Shown: piece after piece, positions 27,369 through 38,998 of the stretch | Layout: each line of letters starts with the position of its first letter | Numbering within the stretch: position 1 is the stretch's first letter | Assembly: GCF_005844085.1 (NCBI RefSeq) | Contig: NZ_VCDI01000001.1 | Location: forward strand, 1,054,001-1,118,000 | From: Lichenicoccus roseus | GTDB lineage: Bacteria; Pseudomonadota; Alphaproteobacteria; Acetobacterales; Acetobacteraceae | DNA length: 64,000 bases | Direction of reading: 5' to 3' | Position numbers and translations under genes: made by a program | Notes under the pieces: model-generated | Database searches by the model: none | Told to the model about the DNA's origin: nothing | What the model saw: only the letters and a program-made list of their open reading frames with translations

Positions 27369-27977
27369 TCAACTCGTATGGGTGCCGGCCGGGCGCGAGA
27401 GCGGATGGAAGGGACCAGCCGGGCTTGCGGGATAGGCCGGGCAACGCCTTGGGTCGAACCTGGCGATCAGCGCACGGGTCTGCCGGCGCAGGGCGTCGCG
27501 GTCGGCCAGGACCTGCCGGATGCTGGCGTTGCGCGCCCTGGGCGGCAGCCCGGCATACAGCGCGACGCGCTGGGCTGCGGCCACGTCGGGGAGCTCGGAA
27601 AGGGCGGCGAAGGTCAGCGGCAGGGTGAGCCCCTGGGTCTGGCCGCGTGCGAGCGAGCTGGACAGGCCGAATGGCGGCCCGCCGGTGATTGACGGGCCGA
27701 GCGCGAAGCCGCCGGTGGCGGTGAAACTGCCGGTGAGGTCGATGGTGATGTCGTGGGTCAGGATCGGGAGCTCAGGATCGGCGGCCTGGGCGCGGCATTG
27801 CGCGTCGCGCGCGGCCTGGGCGAAGACGATCGGCCCGGCGCCAACCACGCTGACCGCGCCGGCAGCCTGCAACTGGCTCTGCAGCTCGTCGAGGGCGGCG
27901 GCGATGGTGATCGGTCGCGACTGCGCCGCGCAGCCTGCCAGCAGCAACAGCATGGCCGGCAGGCCCAGACGCCGCAT
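27369..27977 (-). CDS. Lipoprotein of unknown function
   Basis: A 202-residue protein with a lipoprotein signal: RRLGLPAMLLLLAGC, lipobox LAGC with the lipidated cysteine at about residue 16. ATG 27977 is used because it places the signal at the N-terminus. Downstream there is a TIDLTGSFTATGGFALGPSITGGPP stretch of small residues that resembles membrane-associated or trypsin-like periplasmic modules, plus a C-terminal helix with QVLADRDALRRQTRALIARFDP. No named family was recognised. The 160 bases between it and oxyR contain no gene. Confidence 0.6.
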   Translation of the reverse strand: MRRLGLPAMLLLLAGCAAQSRPITIAAALDELQSQLQAAGAVSVVGAGPIVFAQAARDAQCRAQAADPELPILTHDITIDLTGSFTATGGFALGPSITGGPPFGLSSSLARGQTQGLTLPLTFAALSELPDVAAAQRVALYAGLPPRARNASIRQVLADRDALRRQTRALIARFDPRRCPAYPASPAGPFHPLSRPAGTHTS

Positions 27978-28062
27978 CGCGCGCTTCCCCGAGTGATGAT
28001 GATCCGGCGGCGTCGACCGGTTGGCGAACCCTAGCCGACCCGGCATACTGGAGGATAGACGT

Positions 28063-28138
28063 GCCGGGTTAGCACAGCTGGTAGTGCACCTGATTTGTAA
28101 TCAGGGGGTCGGGGGTTCGAATCCCTCACCCGGCACCA
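28063..28138 (+). tRNA. tRNA-Thr(TGT)
   Basis: A standard cloverleaf. The acceptor stem is GCCGGGT with ACCCGGC, and the anticodon stem is CCTGA/TCAGG around loop TTTGTAA, giving anticodon TGT (reads ACA). The T arm is GGGGGTTCGAATCCCTC and CCA is encoded (28136-28138). No duplicated 3' end of this gene was found in the window, so there is no sign of an integrated element here. Confidence 0.95.
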
Positions 28139-28963
28139 AATTGACCCGCTGAGACGATGACATGCTTCGCAAGCTGCCAGGCGAGTGGGATGACAGTTCC
28201 TTTTCCGACGCGTCCCTAGCGGACCCGGTGATTCGAGGAGGGCTGGCGTTGGCTGACCAGCCTCTCCGGTATCGAAGCATCTCTGCGCCGGACGAAGCGT
28301 CGGCAGTCCGCCCTCTCGCCCAGGTTCAGATCCTGTCCCTGCGTCGCGTAGCGCCTCTCTCTCCATCATAGCCGGCTGCACTGCCTCCGGGCGCGGCATC
28401 TCGTCCGAAGCTTTTGCAGTCGCCAGAGCCCGGGCCGCTGACCGTGGACCCGGGAGCGGTCGGGCGCGAGCTCGCAGATCCGCAAGTGACAGATCCAACC
28501 TGATCGACAGCGCCATCATCGGCTTCATCCCTCGAAGGTGAAGCGCATCACGCCGCCCATACTGTCGTTGGTCATATCGGGCCAGACCATCGCCGCCCCG
28601 GGTTAACGGTCTGTAAAGGCCGAACGGTTACGTTGTGAAAACGCTGCGGACGATGTGGAACCCATGATCGAGACGATGACCTCGGGGACGTGCCCAAATC
28701 GCCGGGTAAAGGCCACTCCAGTCTTGCGTACCACTTCCTCGCTGCTCGATCGGCCCTGGCGAGCATCCTGTCCCAGGCGATTTAGCTGCCGACCAAGGCC
28801 GAAGCGCCCGAGACGGTCACCAGGGTAACCGGAGAGTATTCAACCACAGCGAAAGAACCTCCGCGTGTTTCGCTCCGGTTGGCCGCCACCGGCTATCGCG
28901 CGCGCCCGGCTCCAGCCTTCGCCTACCGGGCCGGCAACAACCCAAGTGATCAACAGGCGGACC
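28139..28963. other. About 0.8 kb without a recognisable gene
   Basis: The stretch after tRNA-Thr carries only short, composition-driven frames on both strands and no ribosome binding site with a coherent product. G+C and codon pattern look degenerate compared with the neighbours. It may be decayed coding DNA; I could not recognise what from. A 22-codon frame on the minus strand near 28530-28595 ending in MRFTFEG has a protein-like composition and could be a gene remnant. Confidence 0.5.
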
Positions 28964-30655
28964 ATGTCGAACTTCATCTCCAGTATCAGCATCCGTTCCA
29001 AGATGGCCTGTGCGTTCGGGGCGATCCTGGTCGTGGCGACTGGGCTCGGCTGCTTCGCAGTTGAGCGTCTGGCCATGCTGAGCGCCGTGACCGAGCAGGT
29101 CAGCTTCAATTCGCTCCCGTCGACCAGGGCGCTTGGTCAGATGGCGGTCGCCGCCGAGCGCTTCCGCTCCGCCGACGGGCAGACCCTGCTCGCCTGGAAC
29201 GCGAGCAATCTGCCGGAGCTGCGCGCCGTCATGGATGCCGCTCATCACGAATATGCCGCGACTCGAGATGCCTACGGCCCGTTGATCGATCCTGGCAGCG
29301 AGGCGCAACTCGCCTCGGCCATCGACGCCGGCTGGACGCAGGTGGTCGGGCAGGCGGCACAGCTCGACGAGTTGATGAAGCTGGGCGACCGGGCGAAATG
29401 TAGTGCATTCTTCTTCGGCGAAATGCGCCGCGGCATACGCAGCTTCCGGACCGCGTTGAACGCGGACATCGCCTTCAACATGAAGCAGGGACAGGAAGCG
29501 GCAATCAGCGGCCGGGCACTCGGGCACAGCGGCACGCGCCTGATCGAGGCGGCAATGGGCCTGGCGGCATTGCTCTGTGTGAGTGTGGGCTGGTCGTTGA
29601 TCCGGGCCGTTTCCAGACCGGTAACGGCGATGACAGTCGTCATGCGCCGCCTCGCTGACCGGGACACGACCGTCCTGGTTTCCGGCACGGAACGTCGTGA
29701 CGAGATCGGCTGCATGGCTGCCGCCGTCCAGGTCTTCAAGGACAACATGATAAGCGCCGCCCGCATGGCCGCTGAGCAGGAAGTCGAGCAGGCGGCCAAG
29801 GCCGCACGCTCGGTGCGGCTCGAGGCATTGCTCAAAGAATTCGAGGCGAATGTCGGCGAGGTGGTGAGCGTGCTGGCGTCGTCATCCACCGAACTCGAAG
29901 GAACCGCCGAGGCGATGACTGGCACCGCGCGCGCGACCGACGATCAGGCAGGCAATGTGGCCGCGGCTGCGGCGGAGGCGGACCTCGGCGTCCAGACGGT
30001 CGCTTCCGCGGCTGAGGAACTGAGCGCTTCCATCAGCGAGATCAGCCGGCAGGTCGCACAGTCCGCACTCGTGACCAACAGGGCCGTGAACGATGTTCGC
30101 CAGACCGACCAGGTCGTCCGGGCCCTGGCGGCGAGTGCCCACAGGATTGGCGACGTTGTAAACCTAATCGCATCCATCGCCAGCCAGACCAACCTCCTGG
30201 CGTTGAACGCGACGATCGAGGCGGCCCGCGCGGGAGAGGCGGGCAGGGGCTTCGCAGTGGTCGCTTCGGAAGTGAAAAGCCTCGCCCAGCAGACGGCCCG
30301 AGCCACCCACGACATCGGCTCGCAGATCGCCCAGATCCAGGCCTCCACCGGATCGGCAGTTGACGCCATCGGCGGTATCACCGGCATCATCGAGGAGATG
30401 AGCGCCATAGCGGCGTGCATTGCAGCCGCCGTCGAGGAGCAAGGCGCGGCGACTTCAGAGATCGCCCGCAACGTGCAACAGACCGCCCATGCCACCCATG
30501 AGGTGACCATGAACATCACCGGCGTGAGTCGCGGTTCCAAGGAGACCGGAGCGGCCGCCTCGCAGGTTCTGGAGGCGGCCGCCGACCTCGCGCGACGGGC
30601 CGAACTGCTCTCCTCGGAGGTGAGCGGCTTCATCGTGGGAGTGCGCGCCGCATAG
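28964..30655 (+). CDS. Methyl-accepting chemotaxis protein
   Basis: A 563-residue receptor. N-terminal membrane helix [20 protein letters not shown] (about 14-33), a helical periplasmic sensor region of about 150 residues typical of four-helix-bundle receptors, a second membrane helix ([21 protein letters not shown]), a HAMP segment with the PVTAM and DEIG motifs, and a long signalling hairpin whose tip reads [20 protein letters not shown]. It would bind CheA/CheW; no che genes lie here. The ligand is not predictable. ATG 28964 sits right at the start of the transmembrane region. Confidence 0.9.
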   Translation: MSNFISSISIRSKMACAFGAILVVATGLGCFAVERLAMLSAVTEQVSFNSLPSTRALGQMAVAAERFRSADGQTLLAWNASNLPELRAVMDAAHHEYAATRDAYGPLIDPGSEAQLASAIDAGWTQVVGQAAQLDELMKLGDRAKCSAFFFGEMRRGIRSFRTALNADIAFNMKQGQEAAISGRALGHSGTRLIEAAMGLAALLCVSVGWSLIRAVSRPVTAMTVVMRRLADRDTTVLVSGTERRDEIGCMAAAVQVFKDNMISAARMAAEQEVEQAAKAARSVRLEALLKEFEANVGEVVSVLASSSTELEGTAEAMTGTARATDDQAGNVAAAAAEADLGVQTVASAAEELSASISEISRQVAQSALVTNRAVNDVRQTDQVVRALAASAHRIGDVVNLIASIASQTNLLALNATIEAARAGEAGRGFAVVASEVKSLAQQTARATHDIGSQIAQIQASTGSAVDAIGGITGIIEEMSAIAACIAAAVEEQGAATSEIARNVQQTAHATHEVTMNITGVSRGSKETGAAASQVLEAAADLARRAELLSSEVSGFIVGVRAA

Positions 30656-30762
30656 GGACGCGTCGTTCGAGTATTCCCGTGAATGTCTATCCGGCGGTCC
30701 GGATTACCGACTGCACACGCCCGCCTCGGTGCGCGGTCCCATGCTCACGGTGGCGGGACACG

Positions 30763-31485
30763 TCAGGGCTTGACGATCAAGCGGACGTTTTCATCGACGC
30801 GCGACAAGAAGACCTTCAAATCGGCCTCCGCTATGTATTCGTCCGTCGCCTTCCTTGCGCCCTGGAAGATCCCGTAATCGTCTATAATCAATATTCCCCT
30901 GCTTTCCAGTAGCGGATATAGATGAACGAGTTCGTGCAGCGTGGATTTGTAGAAGTCGGTATCGAGGCGCAGTAGGCTGATGCTGGCATGACAGGCATTG
31001 GGAAGCGTATCTTCCACCATACCTGGCATGAAGATGAACTGATCCTGGGGGTATTCAGATTTGCGAAGGACTTCGCGGACCACGTCGATCGTACCGCCGT
31101 AGCCCCAGGGTTGACCTCTCGTCGTGAAGCTTTCCCAAGTCGGCAAAGCTGAGATTCCATCCCAGCGTTTGTCGATATCATCCGGACGCGGCATCCCGTT
31201 GAAGGTGTCGTAGAGGTAAAGCCTTCTCGATGTATCGCCGAAATGGATCAGCGCCATCGCAGCGAGGAGGATGGATCCACCGTTCAAGACACCACATTCG
31301 ACGATGTCGCCCGGTATGTCGTTCTATACGATGTACTCGATCGACTTGTAGAGCGCCCAGGTCGGTTCGGCGCCACCCATGGCTGTGATGGTATGGTCCT
31401 TGATCTTCGGGAAGGTCTCGATGAAGAAGGGATCGTCGATGTCGTGGTAGGACTTCGTAACGCCGTCGACTTCGACCTTCAGCAT
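30763..31485 (-). pseudogene. TylF/MycF-type O-methyltransferase with in-frame TAG
   Basis: Reading from ATG 31485, the product opens MLKVEVDGVTKSYHD and reaches WALYKSIEYIV, then hits TAG at 31324-31326, then resumes in the same frame with NDIPGDIVECGVLNGGS. The YIV-x-NDIPGDIVECGV junction is a hallmark of macrocin-type methyltransferases, where x is normally a residue such as Glu or Lys, so a single base change explains the stop. The rest (LYLYDTFNGMP, LLRLDTDFYKST, GILIIDDYG) is intact through 30763. The frame otherwise spans 240 codons, a full family length. It has lower G+C than its neighbours and is convergent with the MCP. A sequencing error or suppression remain possible. Confidence 0.85.
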
Positions 31486-31902
31486 GCCCGATCACTTTCT
31501 TCCAATCTGCGACGGCAGTCCTTCGGGCTTCCTGCCATCTAAGCATGAACAAACAGTTAAGAGCTCTCGAGGTACTCTGCGCAGGCATTCGCGTCCTCCG
31601 GTACAAGGCGCTGGATGCGGGGCCTCCCGATAACGGTCGGGAACACGCAGCAGAGCCTGGGCGCCGGTAGGACCTGCATGCACGGACGCGCGTACTGGCG
31701 ATGCAGGCCGTTCGACGTCGCTACCGCGGCCCGCAAGCCGGCGTCAGGGTCGGCATCTACCCAGCCCCTGCCCTCGAACAGAGGTTGAGTGTTTTCCGAT
31801 GCTTCGGAAGTCGAGCGCTCCTGCCTAGCATCCGAGGGCACGGCCGCGACCGGAAGGTCCGGCGGATGCTCCAGCATACGCGCATCGGAACAGGAGGAAG
31901 TC
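31486..31902. other. Intergenic stretch carrying a shared promoter element
   Basis: About 400 bases between the broken methyltransferase and the DUF1269 gene. The first half shows nothing convincing; minus-strand frames here read as shadow sequence. The second half holds the element at 31785-31831 described separately, about 70 bases ahead of the DUF1269 ATG, and an AACAGGAGGAAG ribosome binding site directly before that start. Confidence 0.5.
31785..31831 (+). promoter_or_regulatory. Box a: shared element + -10 (DUF1269 / N-ATPase unit)
   Basis: TTGAGTGTTTTCCGA at 31785-31799, then 26 bases, then a -10-like TAGCAT at 31826-31831. The 15-mer differs from the island consensus TTGGGTAGTTTCCGA at three positions. 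A start at about 31838 would give a 65-base leader to the DUF1269 ATG at 31903 and drive the N-ATPase operon. Confidence 0.55.
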
Positions 31903-32463
31903 ATGAGCTTCGAGGGAACGGCGGTCGCTACGTTCGTTGATCACGCCGCGGCCGAGGCGGCAATCAAGCGCCTCACGGAAGGCGGCTTCGACATGAAGCA
32001 CCTCAGCGTCATCGGCAAGGGCTACCACACCGAGGAGAAGGTCGTCGGCTTCTACACCACCGCCGACCGGGTGAAGTTCTGGGGCTCGCGCGGCGCATTC
32101 TGGGGCGGGCTCTGGGGCCTGTTCTTCGGCGGCCTGTTCATGACGATCCCGGTGGTGGGGCACGTCGTGGTGCTCGGCTACCTTGCCGCCACGGCGGTCT
32201 CCGCCGTCGAGGGAGCCGCGTTCACCGGCGGGCTCGGCGCGATCGGCGCCGCGCTGTTCAGCTCCGGCATTCCGAAGGACAGCGTCCTGCAATACGAGGC
32301 CGCCATCAAGGCTGACGAGTTCCTGGTTTCCGCCCGAGGCACCGCGGCGGAAGTCGCCCATGCGCGCGACATCCTGCAGCTCGGCAATCCGTCCATGCTG
32401 TCGGTGCACGACCATGCCGAAGCCGCGCCGGCCCGTGCCCCGCTGCTGCAGTCGCACGGCTGA
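31903..32463 (+). CDS. DUF1269 membrane protein
   Basis: A 186-residue DUF1269-type protein: an N-terminal ferredoxin-like part (VATFVDHAAAEAAIKRLTEGGFDMKHLSVIGKGYHTEE) and a glycine-rich membrane region (RGAFWGGLWGLFFGGLFMTIPVVG, then VVLGYLAATAVSAVEGAAF). The family is stress-associated and of unknown mechanism. A perfect AGGAGG lies 5-6 bases before ATG 31903. The stop is followed only 6 bases later by the GTG of atpD, so the two are translationally coupled and the protein may belong to the N-ATPase unit. Confidence 0.8.
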   Translation: MSFEGTAVATFVDHAAAEAAIKRLTEGGFDMKHLSVIGKGYHTEEKVVGFYTTADRVKFWGSRGAFWGGLWGLFFGGLFMTIPVVGHVVVLGYLAATAVSAVEGAAFTGGLGAIGAALFSSGIPKDSVLQYEAAIKADEFLVSARGTAAEVAHARDILQLGNPSMLSVHDHAEAAPARAPLLQSHG

Positions 32464-34288
<1,825 letters not shown>

Positions 34289-34292
<4 letters not shown>

Positions 34293-34579
34293 CGGTGACA
34301 CCGGGACCCAACCCTCCCGATCCCATGGTTGCCGGCGCACGCCTTCGCCGCGAGCGGCATTCGCTGTGGCTGCGCGACGGCGACGGCTCGGTGGCGCGCC
34401 GGCTCGGCCAGATCGGCGTGCTCGGCTGGATCGTCGTCTTGCCCATGCTGACTGGCATCTTCCTCGGTCGCTGGCTGGATCGCTGGCTGCATTCGGGCCT
34501 GTTCTGCACCGCTCCGCTGCTGATGCTCGGCGCCGCACTCGGCTGCTGGTCCGCCTGGCGCTGGATGCAGTCGTCGTGA
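34289..34579 (+). CDS. atpQ: N-ATPase-associated membrane protein AtpQ
   Basis: A 96-residue protein with two hydrophobic helices (IGVLGWIVVLPMLTGIFLGRWLD and FCTAPLLMLGAALGCWSAWRW) resembling AtpI. This is the position where N-ATPase operons encode AtpQ, thought to help assemble the c-ring. Starts at ATG 34289 overlapping the atpC stop (ATGA), ends overlapping the atpR start. The N-terminal 30 residues are polar and cytoplasmic. Confidence 0.82.
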
Positions 34580-34848
34580 TCCTGACGCTCTACTCCGCCG
34601 CGGGCTTCGTGCTCGGACTGCTGTATTTTCAAGCCCTCATCTGGAACGCCGACCAGTTCGCCTCGGGCGGCGCGACGCTGTCGGCGGTCGGGCTGCTTGT
34701 CGGCCGCTTCGGGTTGCTTGCCTGCATCCTGCTGCTGACCAGCCTGCAGGGCGCGTTGCCGCTCCTCATGCTGACGCTCGGGCTGCTGGTCGGCCGCTAC
34801 GTGCTGTTGCGTCGCGCCCGGCTCGCCACGCTGCCGGACGTTTCGTGA
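34576..34848 (+). CDS. atpR: N-ATPase-associated membrane protein AtpR
   Basis: A 90-residue protein starting at GTG 34576 (GTGA overlap with atpQ) with three helices: ILTLYSAAGFVLGLLYFQAL, SAVGLLVGRFGLLACILLLT and LPLLMLTLGLLVGRYVLL. The conserved VGRFG and VGRYVL arginines match AtpR of N-ATPases, proposed to interact with the c-ring glutamates during assembly. Overlaps atpB at its end. Confidence 0.82.
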   Translation: MILTLYSAAGFVLGLLYFQALIWNADQFASGGATLSAVGLLVGRFGLLACILLLTSLQGALPLLMLTLGLLVGRYVLLRRARLATLPDVS

Positions 34849-35516
34849 ATTCGCCGCTCAGCAGTCCGCCGGTCTGGCAGATCGGACCGGTGACGATCAC
34901 CGGTGACGTGGTCGCGACCTGGGTGATCATGGCGGTGCTGGTGGCTGCCAGCCTGCTCGCGACCCGGCACCTCGCCCTGGTGCCGACACGGACGCAGGCG
35001 GTGCTGGAACTGATCGTGGGCACCGTCGACCAGCAGATACGCGACACCATGCAGTTGCCACCCGGGCGCTACCGCGCCTTCATCGGCACGCTGTTCGGTT
35101 TCATCTTCGTTGCCAACTGGTCCTCGCTGATCCCGGGCGTGCGGCCGCCGACGGCGCATCTGGAGACCGATGCGGCACTCGCCCTGCTGGTGTTCCTCGC
35201 GGTGATCTGGTTCGGCGTGCAGGCCGGCGGGATACGCGGCTATCTCGCGACCTTCGCCACCCCGAACCTGGTGATGGTGCCGCTCAACGTCATCGAGAGC
35301 GTCACGCGCACCTTCTCGCTGCTGGTCCGCCTGTTCGGCAACGTGATGAGCGGCGTGTTCGTGGTCGGCATCGTGCTGTCGCTGGCAGGCCTGCTGGTCC
35401 CGATCCCGCTGATGGCGCTCGACCTGCTCACCGGTGCGGTGCAGGCCTACATCTTCGCCATCCTGGCCATGGTGTTCATCGCCGGCGCGATGCCTCCCAA
35501 AGGAAACAAGCAATGA
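34845..35516 (+). CDS. atpB: N-ATPase subunit a
   Basis: A 223-residue membrane stator subunit. The essential arginine is R162 in FSLLVRLFGN. Other segments: IVGTVDQQIRDTMQ, RYRAFIGTLFGFIFVANWSSLIPG and the LLTGAVQAYIFAILAMVFIAGA C-terminal helix. It forms the two half-channels that pass the coupling ion to the c-ring. Starts at GTG 34845 and overlaps atpE (ATGA). Confidence 0.92.
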   Translation: MNSPLSSPPVWQIGPVTITGDVVATWVIMAVLVAASLLATRHLALVPTRTQAVLELIVGTVDQQIRDTMQLPPGRYRAFIGTLFGFIFVANWSSLIPGVRPPTAHLETDAALALLVFLAVIWFGVQAGGIRGYLATFATPNLVMVPLNVIESVTRTFSLLVRLFGNVMSGVFVVGIVLSLAGLLVPIPLMALDLLTGAVQAYIFAILAMVFIAGAMPPKGNKQ

Positions 35517-35758
35517 ACTGGTTGGCCTGCGTCAGCATCGTGTCGGCCGCGATGGCGGTCTCGTTCGGGGCCATCGGGCCGGCGCTCGCGGAAGGCCGTG
35601 CCGTGGCGGCGGCGATGGAGGCGATCGCCCGGCAGCCGGAATCGGCCAGCACGATCTCGCGCACGCTGTTCGTCGGCCTGGCGATGATCGAGACGATGGC
35701 GATCTACTGCCTGGTGATCGCGCTGCTGCTGCTGTTCGCCAACCCGCTGCTGAAATAG
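35513..35758 (+). CDS. atpE: N-ATPase subunit c with two ring carboxylates
   Basis: An 81-residue c subunit. Helix 1 carries P23-x3-E27 (GPALAEG) and helix 2 carries E60-T61-M62 with Y65 (MIETMAIYCLV), linked by ARQPES. Compared with the sodium-binding Ilyobacter c subunit (P-x3-Gln, Glu-Ser-Thr, Tyr), the glutamine is here a glutamate and the Ser-Thr pair is Thr-Met. Two carboxylates per subunit are typical of N-ATPases; the missing Thr67-type ligand makes strict sodium use uncertain. Starts at ATG 35513. Confidence 0.93.
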   Translation: MNWLACVSIVSAAMAVSFGAIGPALAEGRAVAAAMEAIARQPESASTISRTLFVGLAMIETMAIYCLVIALLLLFANPLLK

Positions 35759-35762
35759 CCGC

Positions 35763-36566
35763 ATGACCCTCAACTGGTGGACGCTCGGGTTCCAGACCGT
35801 CAACGTGCTGGTGCTGATCTGGCTGCTGCAGCGGTTCTTCTGGCGGCCGGTGAGCGCCATGATCACGCAGAGGCAGGCGACGATCCGCAAGTCGGTGGAC
35901 GATGCCCATGCGATCGAGGCGAAGGCCGCCGCTGCGCTGGCCACCACGGTCACCACGCGCGCAGGGTTTGAAGCCGAGCGCCAGACGATCCTGGCCGATG
36001 CGCACAAGGCCGCGGAGGCCGCGCGCGCCTCGCTTCTCGACACCGCACGCACCCAGGCCCTGGCACTGCAGGCGGCGGCGACGGCGGCGATCGAGGCCGG
36101 CCGGCAGGCAGCCGACGCAGCGTGGTCAGGGCGCGCCGGCCAGCTTGCCATCGGAATGGCCGGCCGGCTCGCGACCCGGCTCGAAGGTGCCGCTGTGCAG
36201 GCATTGTTCCTCGACAGCCTGGTGCAGGCGATCCGGGCGCTGCCGGAAGCGGTGCGCGCCGGGCTTGCCGTGGATGGAGTGACCCTCGACGCGGTCAGCG
36301 ACGCACCGCTCGACGATGCGGCGCGCGCGGTGGCCGTCACCGCGATCCACGGCGCCATCGGCGCGCAGCCGGAGATCGGGTTCAAGGTCGACGCGAGCCT
36401 GATCGGCGGACTGGAGCTGCATGCGCCGCATCTCACCGTCGCCAACAGCTGGCGGGCCGACCTTGCCCGGATCCATGACCAGCTTCCCGGTGAGAGCCAG
36501 CCCGCCCCCCGGCCCAAGGCCTCCAATGCGCCGCTGCCGCTGGCCACGGTTCCGACCGCGGCATGA
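35763..36566 (+). CDS. atpF: N-ATPase subunit b with delta-like C-terminus
   Basis: A 267-residue peripheral-stalk subunit, much longer than an ordinary b (~160). The N-terminal helix [23 protein letters not shown] anchors it; then an Ala-rich coiled coil (to about residue 140). The C-terminal ~120 residues end [31 protein letters not shown], which closely follows the delta-subunit end (D.SLIGG...., then a SV..RL..L...L helix). No separate delta gene exists, so b appears to supply its function. Starts at ATG 35763. Confidence 0.88.
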   Translation: MTLNWWTLGFQTVNVLVLIWLLQRFFWRPVSAMITQRQATIRKSVDDAHAIEAKAAAALATTVTTRAGFEAERQTILADAHKAAEAARASLLDTARTQALALQAAATAAIEAGRQAADAAWSGRAGQLAIGMAGRLATRLEGAAVQALFLDSLVQAIRALPEAVRAGLAVDGVTLDAVSDAPLDDAARAVAVTAIHGAIGAQPEIGFKVDASLIGGLELHAPHLTVANSWRADLARIHDQLPGESQPAPRPKASNAPLPLATVPTAA

Positions 36567-38125
36567 ACGAGACCGGTGCCACCGCCTGCGTCGCCGCAGC
36601 GGATGCGTGGCTCGCCCTGGCGACGCAGGCGGTGGCACGAACCTCGTTGGGTCCGCGCGCCGAGCAGGTCGGCCGGGTCGAGGCGAGCGGCGACGGCATC
36701 GCGCAGGTCTCCGGCCTGCCCGATGCCCGCCTCGACGAGCTGCTGCGCTTCGAGGGCGGCGAGGTCGGGTTCGCGCAGGTGCTGGAGCGCGACCGCATCG
36801 GCTGCGTGCTGCTCGACGACGCCGACGGCATCGCGGCCGGCGACATCGTGCGCCGCACCGGTGACGTGGTGCGTATCCCGGTCGGACCGGCGCTGCTCGG
36901 CCGCGTCGTCGATCCGCTCGGCCGGCCGCTCGACGGGCTCGGGCCCCTCACCGGCACGCAATCGATGCCGATCGAGCGGCCGGCGCCGGGGATCATCGAA
37001 CGCGACCTGGTGGTGCAGCCGGTGCAGACCGGGCTGGTGGTGATCGACACGCTGTTCGCACTCGGCCGCGGCCAGCGCGAGCTCATCATCGGCGACCGCG
37101 CCATCGGCAAGACCACCATCGCCATCGACACCATCATCAACCAGAAAACCAGCGACATGGTCTGCATCTACGTCGCGATCGGGCAGAAGAGCTCCAGCGT
37201 GCGCCGCGCCATCGATGCGATCCACGTCGGCGGCGCGTTCGAGCGCTGCGTCGTCGTCGTCGCCAATGCGGCCGGACCGCCGGGGCTGCAATGGATCGCG
37301 CCGTTCGCCGGCATGACGATGGCGGAGTATTTCCGCGATCGCGGCGGCCACGCGCTGATCGTGTTCGACGATCTCAGCAAGCACGCGGCGACCCATCGCG
37401 AGATCGCCCTGCTGACACGGCAGTCGCCGGGCCGCGAAGCCTATCCGGGTGACGTGTTCTACGTGCATGCACGCCTGCTGGAGCGTGCCGCGAAATTGTC
37501 GAAGGCCAAGGGCAGCGGCTCGCTGACGGCGCTGCCGATCGCCGAGACCGATGCCGGCAATCTCAGCGCGTATATTCCCACCAACCTGATCTCGATCACC
37601 GACGGCCAGATCGTGCTCGATGCCAAGCTGTTCTATGCGGGCCAGAAGCCGGCGGTGGATGTCGGCACCAGCGTCAGCCGGGTCGGCGGCAAGACCCAGG
37701 CACCGGCATTGCGCGAGGCCGCGCAGACCGTGCGGCTGGATTACGCGCAGTTCCTGGAGCTGGAGAGTTTCACCCGGTTCGGCGGCATGTCGGACAAGCG
37801 GGTGCGGGCGCAACTGACGCGCGGCGCGCGGATCCGGGCGATCCTGGACCAGCCGCAGCATGCGCCGCTGCGCCTCGCGGACGAGGTGGCGCTGGTGCTT
37901 GCGGTACAGGCCGGACAGCTGGACGAGTTGACCCTGGAGGATGTGATCCGGTTCCGCAGCGGGCTCGGCGCCAAGCTCGATGCGTCCGCCGCTGTCCTGG
38001 TGGCGTCGATCCAGGTGAACGGCACCCTCGACGAGGCAGGCCGGAAGACCATGATCGAAGTACTGCTCGCCTATTCCAAGAGCTTCCCGCCACCTGCCGG
38101 GCCGGCCAAGGCCGCCGTCGCTTGA
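36563..38125 (+). CDS. atpA: N-ATPase subunit alpha
   Basis: A 520-residue non-catalytic nucleotide-binding subunit. P-loop GDRAIGKT at residues 177-184 (F-type alphas usually have GDRQTGKT), [29 protein letters not shown], the arginine-finger region [14 protein letters not shown]-like ([15 protein letters not shown]) and [13 protein letters not shown]. Overlaps atpF at its start (ATGA) and atpG at its end (TTGA). The longer N-terminus is normal for the family. Confidence 0.94.
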   Translation: MNETGATACVAAADAWLALATQAVARTSLGPRAEQVGRVEASGDGIAQVSGLPDARLDELLRFEGGEVGFAQVLERDRIGCVLLDDADGIAAGDIVRRTGDVVRIPVGPALLGRVVDPLGRPLDGLGPLTGTQSMPIERPAPGIIERDLVVQPVQTGLVVIDTLFALGRGQRELIIGDRAIGKTTIAIDTIINQKTSDMVCIYVAIGQKSSSVRRAIDAIHVGGAFERCVVVVANAAGPPGLQWIAPFAGMTMAEYFRDRGGHALIVFDDLSKHAATHREIALLTRQSPGREAYPGDVFYVHARLLERAAKLSKAKGSGSLTALPIAETDAGNLSAYIPTNLISITDGQIVLDAKLFYAGQKPAVDVGTSVSRVGGKTQAPALREAAQTVRLDYAQFLELESFTRFGGMSDKRVRAQLTRGARIRAILDQPQHAPLRLADEVALVLAVQAGQLDELTLEDVIRFRSGLGAKLDASAAVLVASIQVNGTLDEAGRKTMIEVLLAYSKSFPPPAGPAKAAVA

Positions 38126-38973
38126 CCGGACGGCTGTCAGAGGTCAGCGGCCGCCTCGACGGCATCCGGCAGCTTGGCGTGGTGGTGAATGCCATGCGCG
38201 GCATCGCCGCCGCCCGGGCGCAGCAGGCGCGTGGCCAGCTGGTCGCGGTGGACCGCTATTCCCACTCCATTGCTGCCGCCCTGGGTCGCGCCCTTGCCTT
38301 CCTGCCGCCGGCGCAGGCGGGCGGCAGTCCGGTGCCGAAACGACCGGCGCTGATCCTGTTCTGTGCCGAACAGGGTTTTGCCGGACCCTATAGCGAGCAC
38401 GTGCTCGATACCGTGGCCGGCGATCTCGGGCGCTCCGAACTGTTTCTGGTCGGCACGCGTGGCCTGTCGGTGGCGCGCGAGCGCGGCGTGCAGCCCGGCT
38501 GGTGGATCGCGCTGCCCTCGCATTCGCCGGCGATCCCCCGCCTGGCGGACCGGATCGTCGAGGCGCTGTACCGACGCATCGACGCCGGCAAGCTCGACCG
38601 GCTCGATGCGGTGTTCTGCCGACGCGATCCGGGCGAGCCGTTACGGGTCCTGCGCAGATCGCTGTTCCCGCTGGATGTGGACAGCCTCGACATCGCGCGC
38701 AACGAAAATCCGCCATTGCTGACGCTGTCGCCGCCCCGGCTCGTGGAAGCCCTCACCGCCGACAACATCCACGCCCAGCTCTGTGCCTGCGCGCTGCACG
38801 CCTTCGCCGCCGAGAACGAGGCGCGCATGGAGGCGATGGCGAGCGCCCGCAACCAGATCAAGCGCCAGCTCGACACGCTGCAGGCCACCGAGCGCCAGGT
38901 CAGGCAGGAGGAGATCACCGCCGAGATCATCGAGCTCGCAGCCGGCGAGACAGCGAGCCGGGAGCGGACCTGA
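38122..38973 (+). CDS. atpG: N-ATPase subunit gamma
   Basis: A 283-residue central-stalk subunit. It starts at TTG 38122, overlapping the atpA stop (TTGA). The N-terminal helix reads [25 protein letters not shown] and the C-terminal helix carries [46 protein letters not shown], the pair of helices that forms the shaft. The middle Rossmann-like part is diverged. It is the last gene of the operon; the next unit has its own promoter element. Confidence 0.9.
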   Translation: MTGRLSEVSGRLDGIRQLGVVVNAMRGIAAARAQQARGQLVAVDRYSHSIAAALGRALAFLPPAQAGGSPVPKRPALILFCAEQGFAGPYSEHVLDTVAGDLGRSELFLVGTRGLSVARERGVQPGWWIALPSHSPAIPRLADRIVEALYRRIDAGKLDRLDAVFCRRDPGEPLRVLRRSLFPLDVDSLDIARNENPPLLTLSPPRLVEALTADNIHAQLCACALHAFAAENEARMEAMASARNQIKRQLDTLQATERQVRQEEITAEIIELAAGETASRERT

Positions 38974-38998
38974 TCGGCCTCATGGGCGGGTCAGACGG

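Noticed and set aside
28300-28350. tRNA-like T arm (CAGGTTCAGATCCTG) after tRNA-Thr
   Set aside because: The position equivalent to the invariant A58 is G and no acceptor or anticodon stem could be formed around it.
28031-28528. Long minus-strand frame over tRNA-Thr
   Set aside because: It runs through the tRNA and has no protein-like composition or start signal.
28063-28963. Integration scar at tRNA-Thr
   Set aside because: No second copy of the tRNA 3' end and no integrase remnant could be found in the window.
30668-30690. Box-like TCGAGTATTCCCG after the chemotaxis gene
   Set aside because: Only a partial match, no -10 at 26 bases and no gene downstream on that strand.
31557-31904. Minus-strand frame of 115 codons opposite the DUF1269 leader
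   Set aside because: It covers box a and the DUF1269 ribosome site and resembles no family; probably chance in GC-rich DNA.
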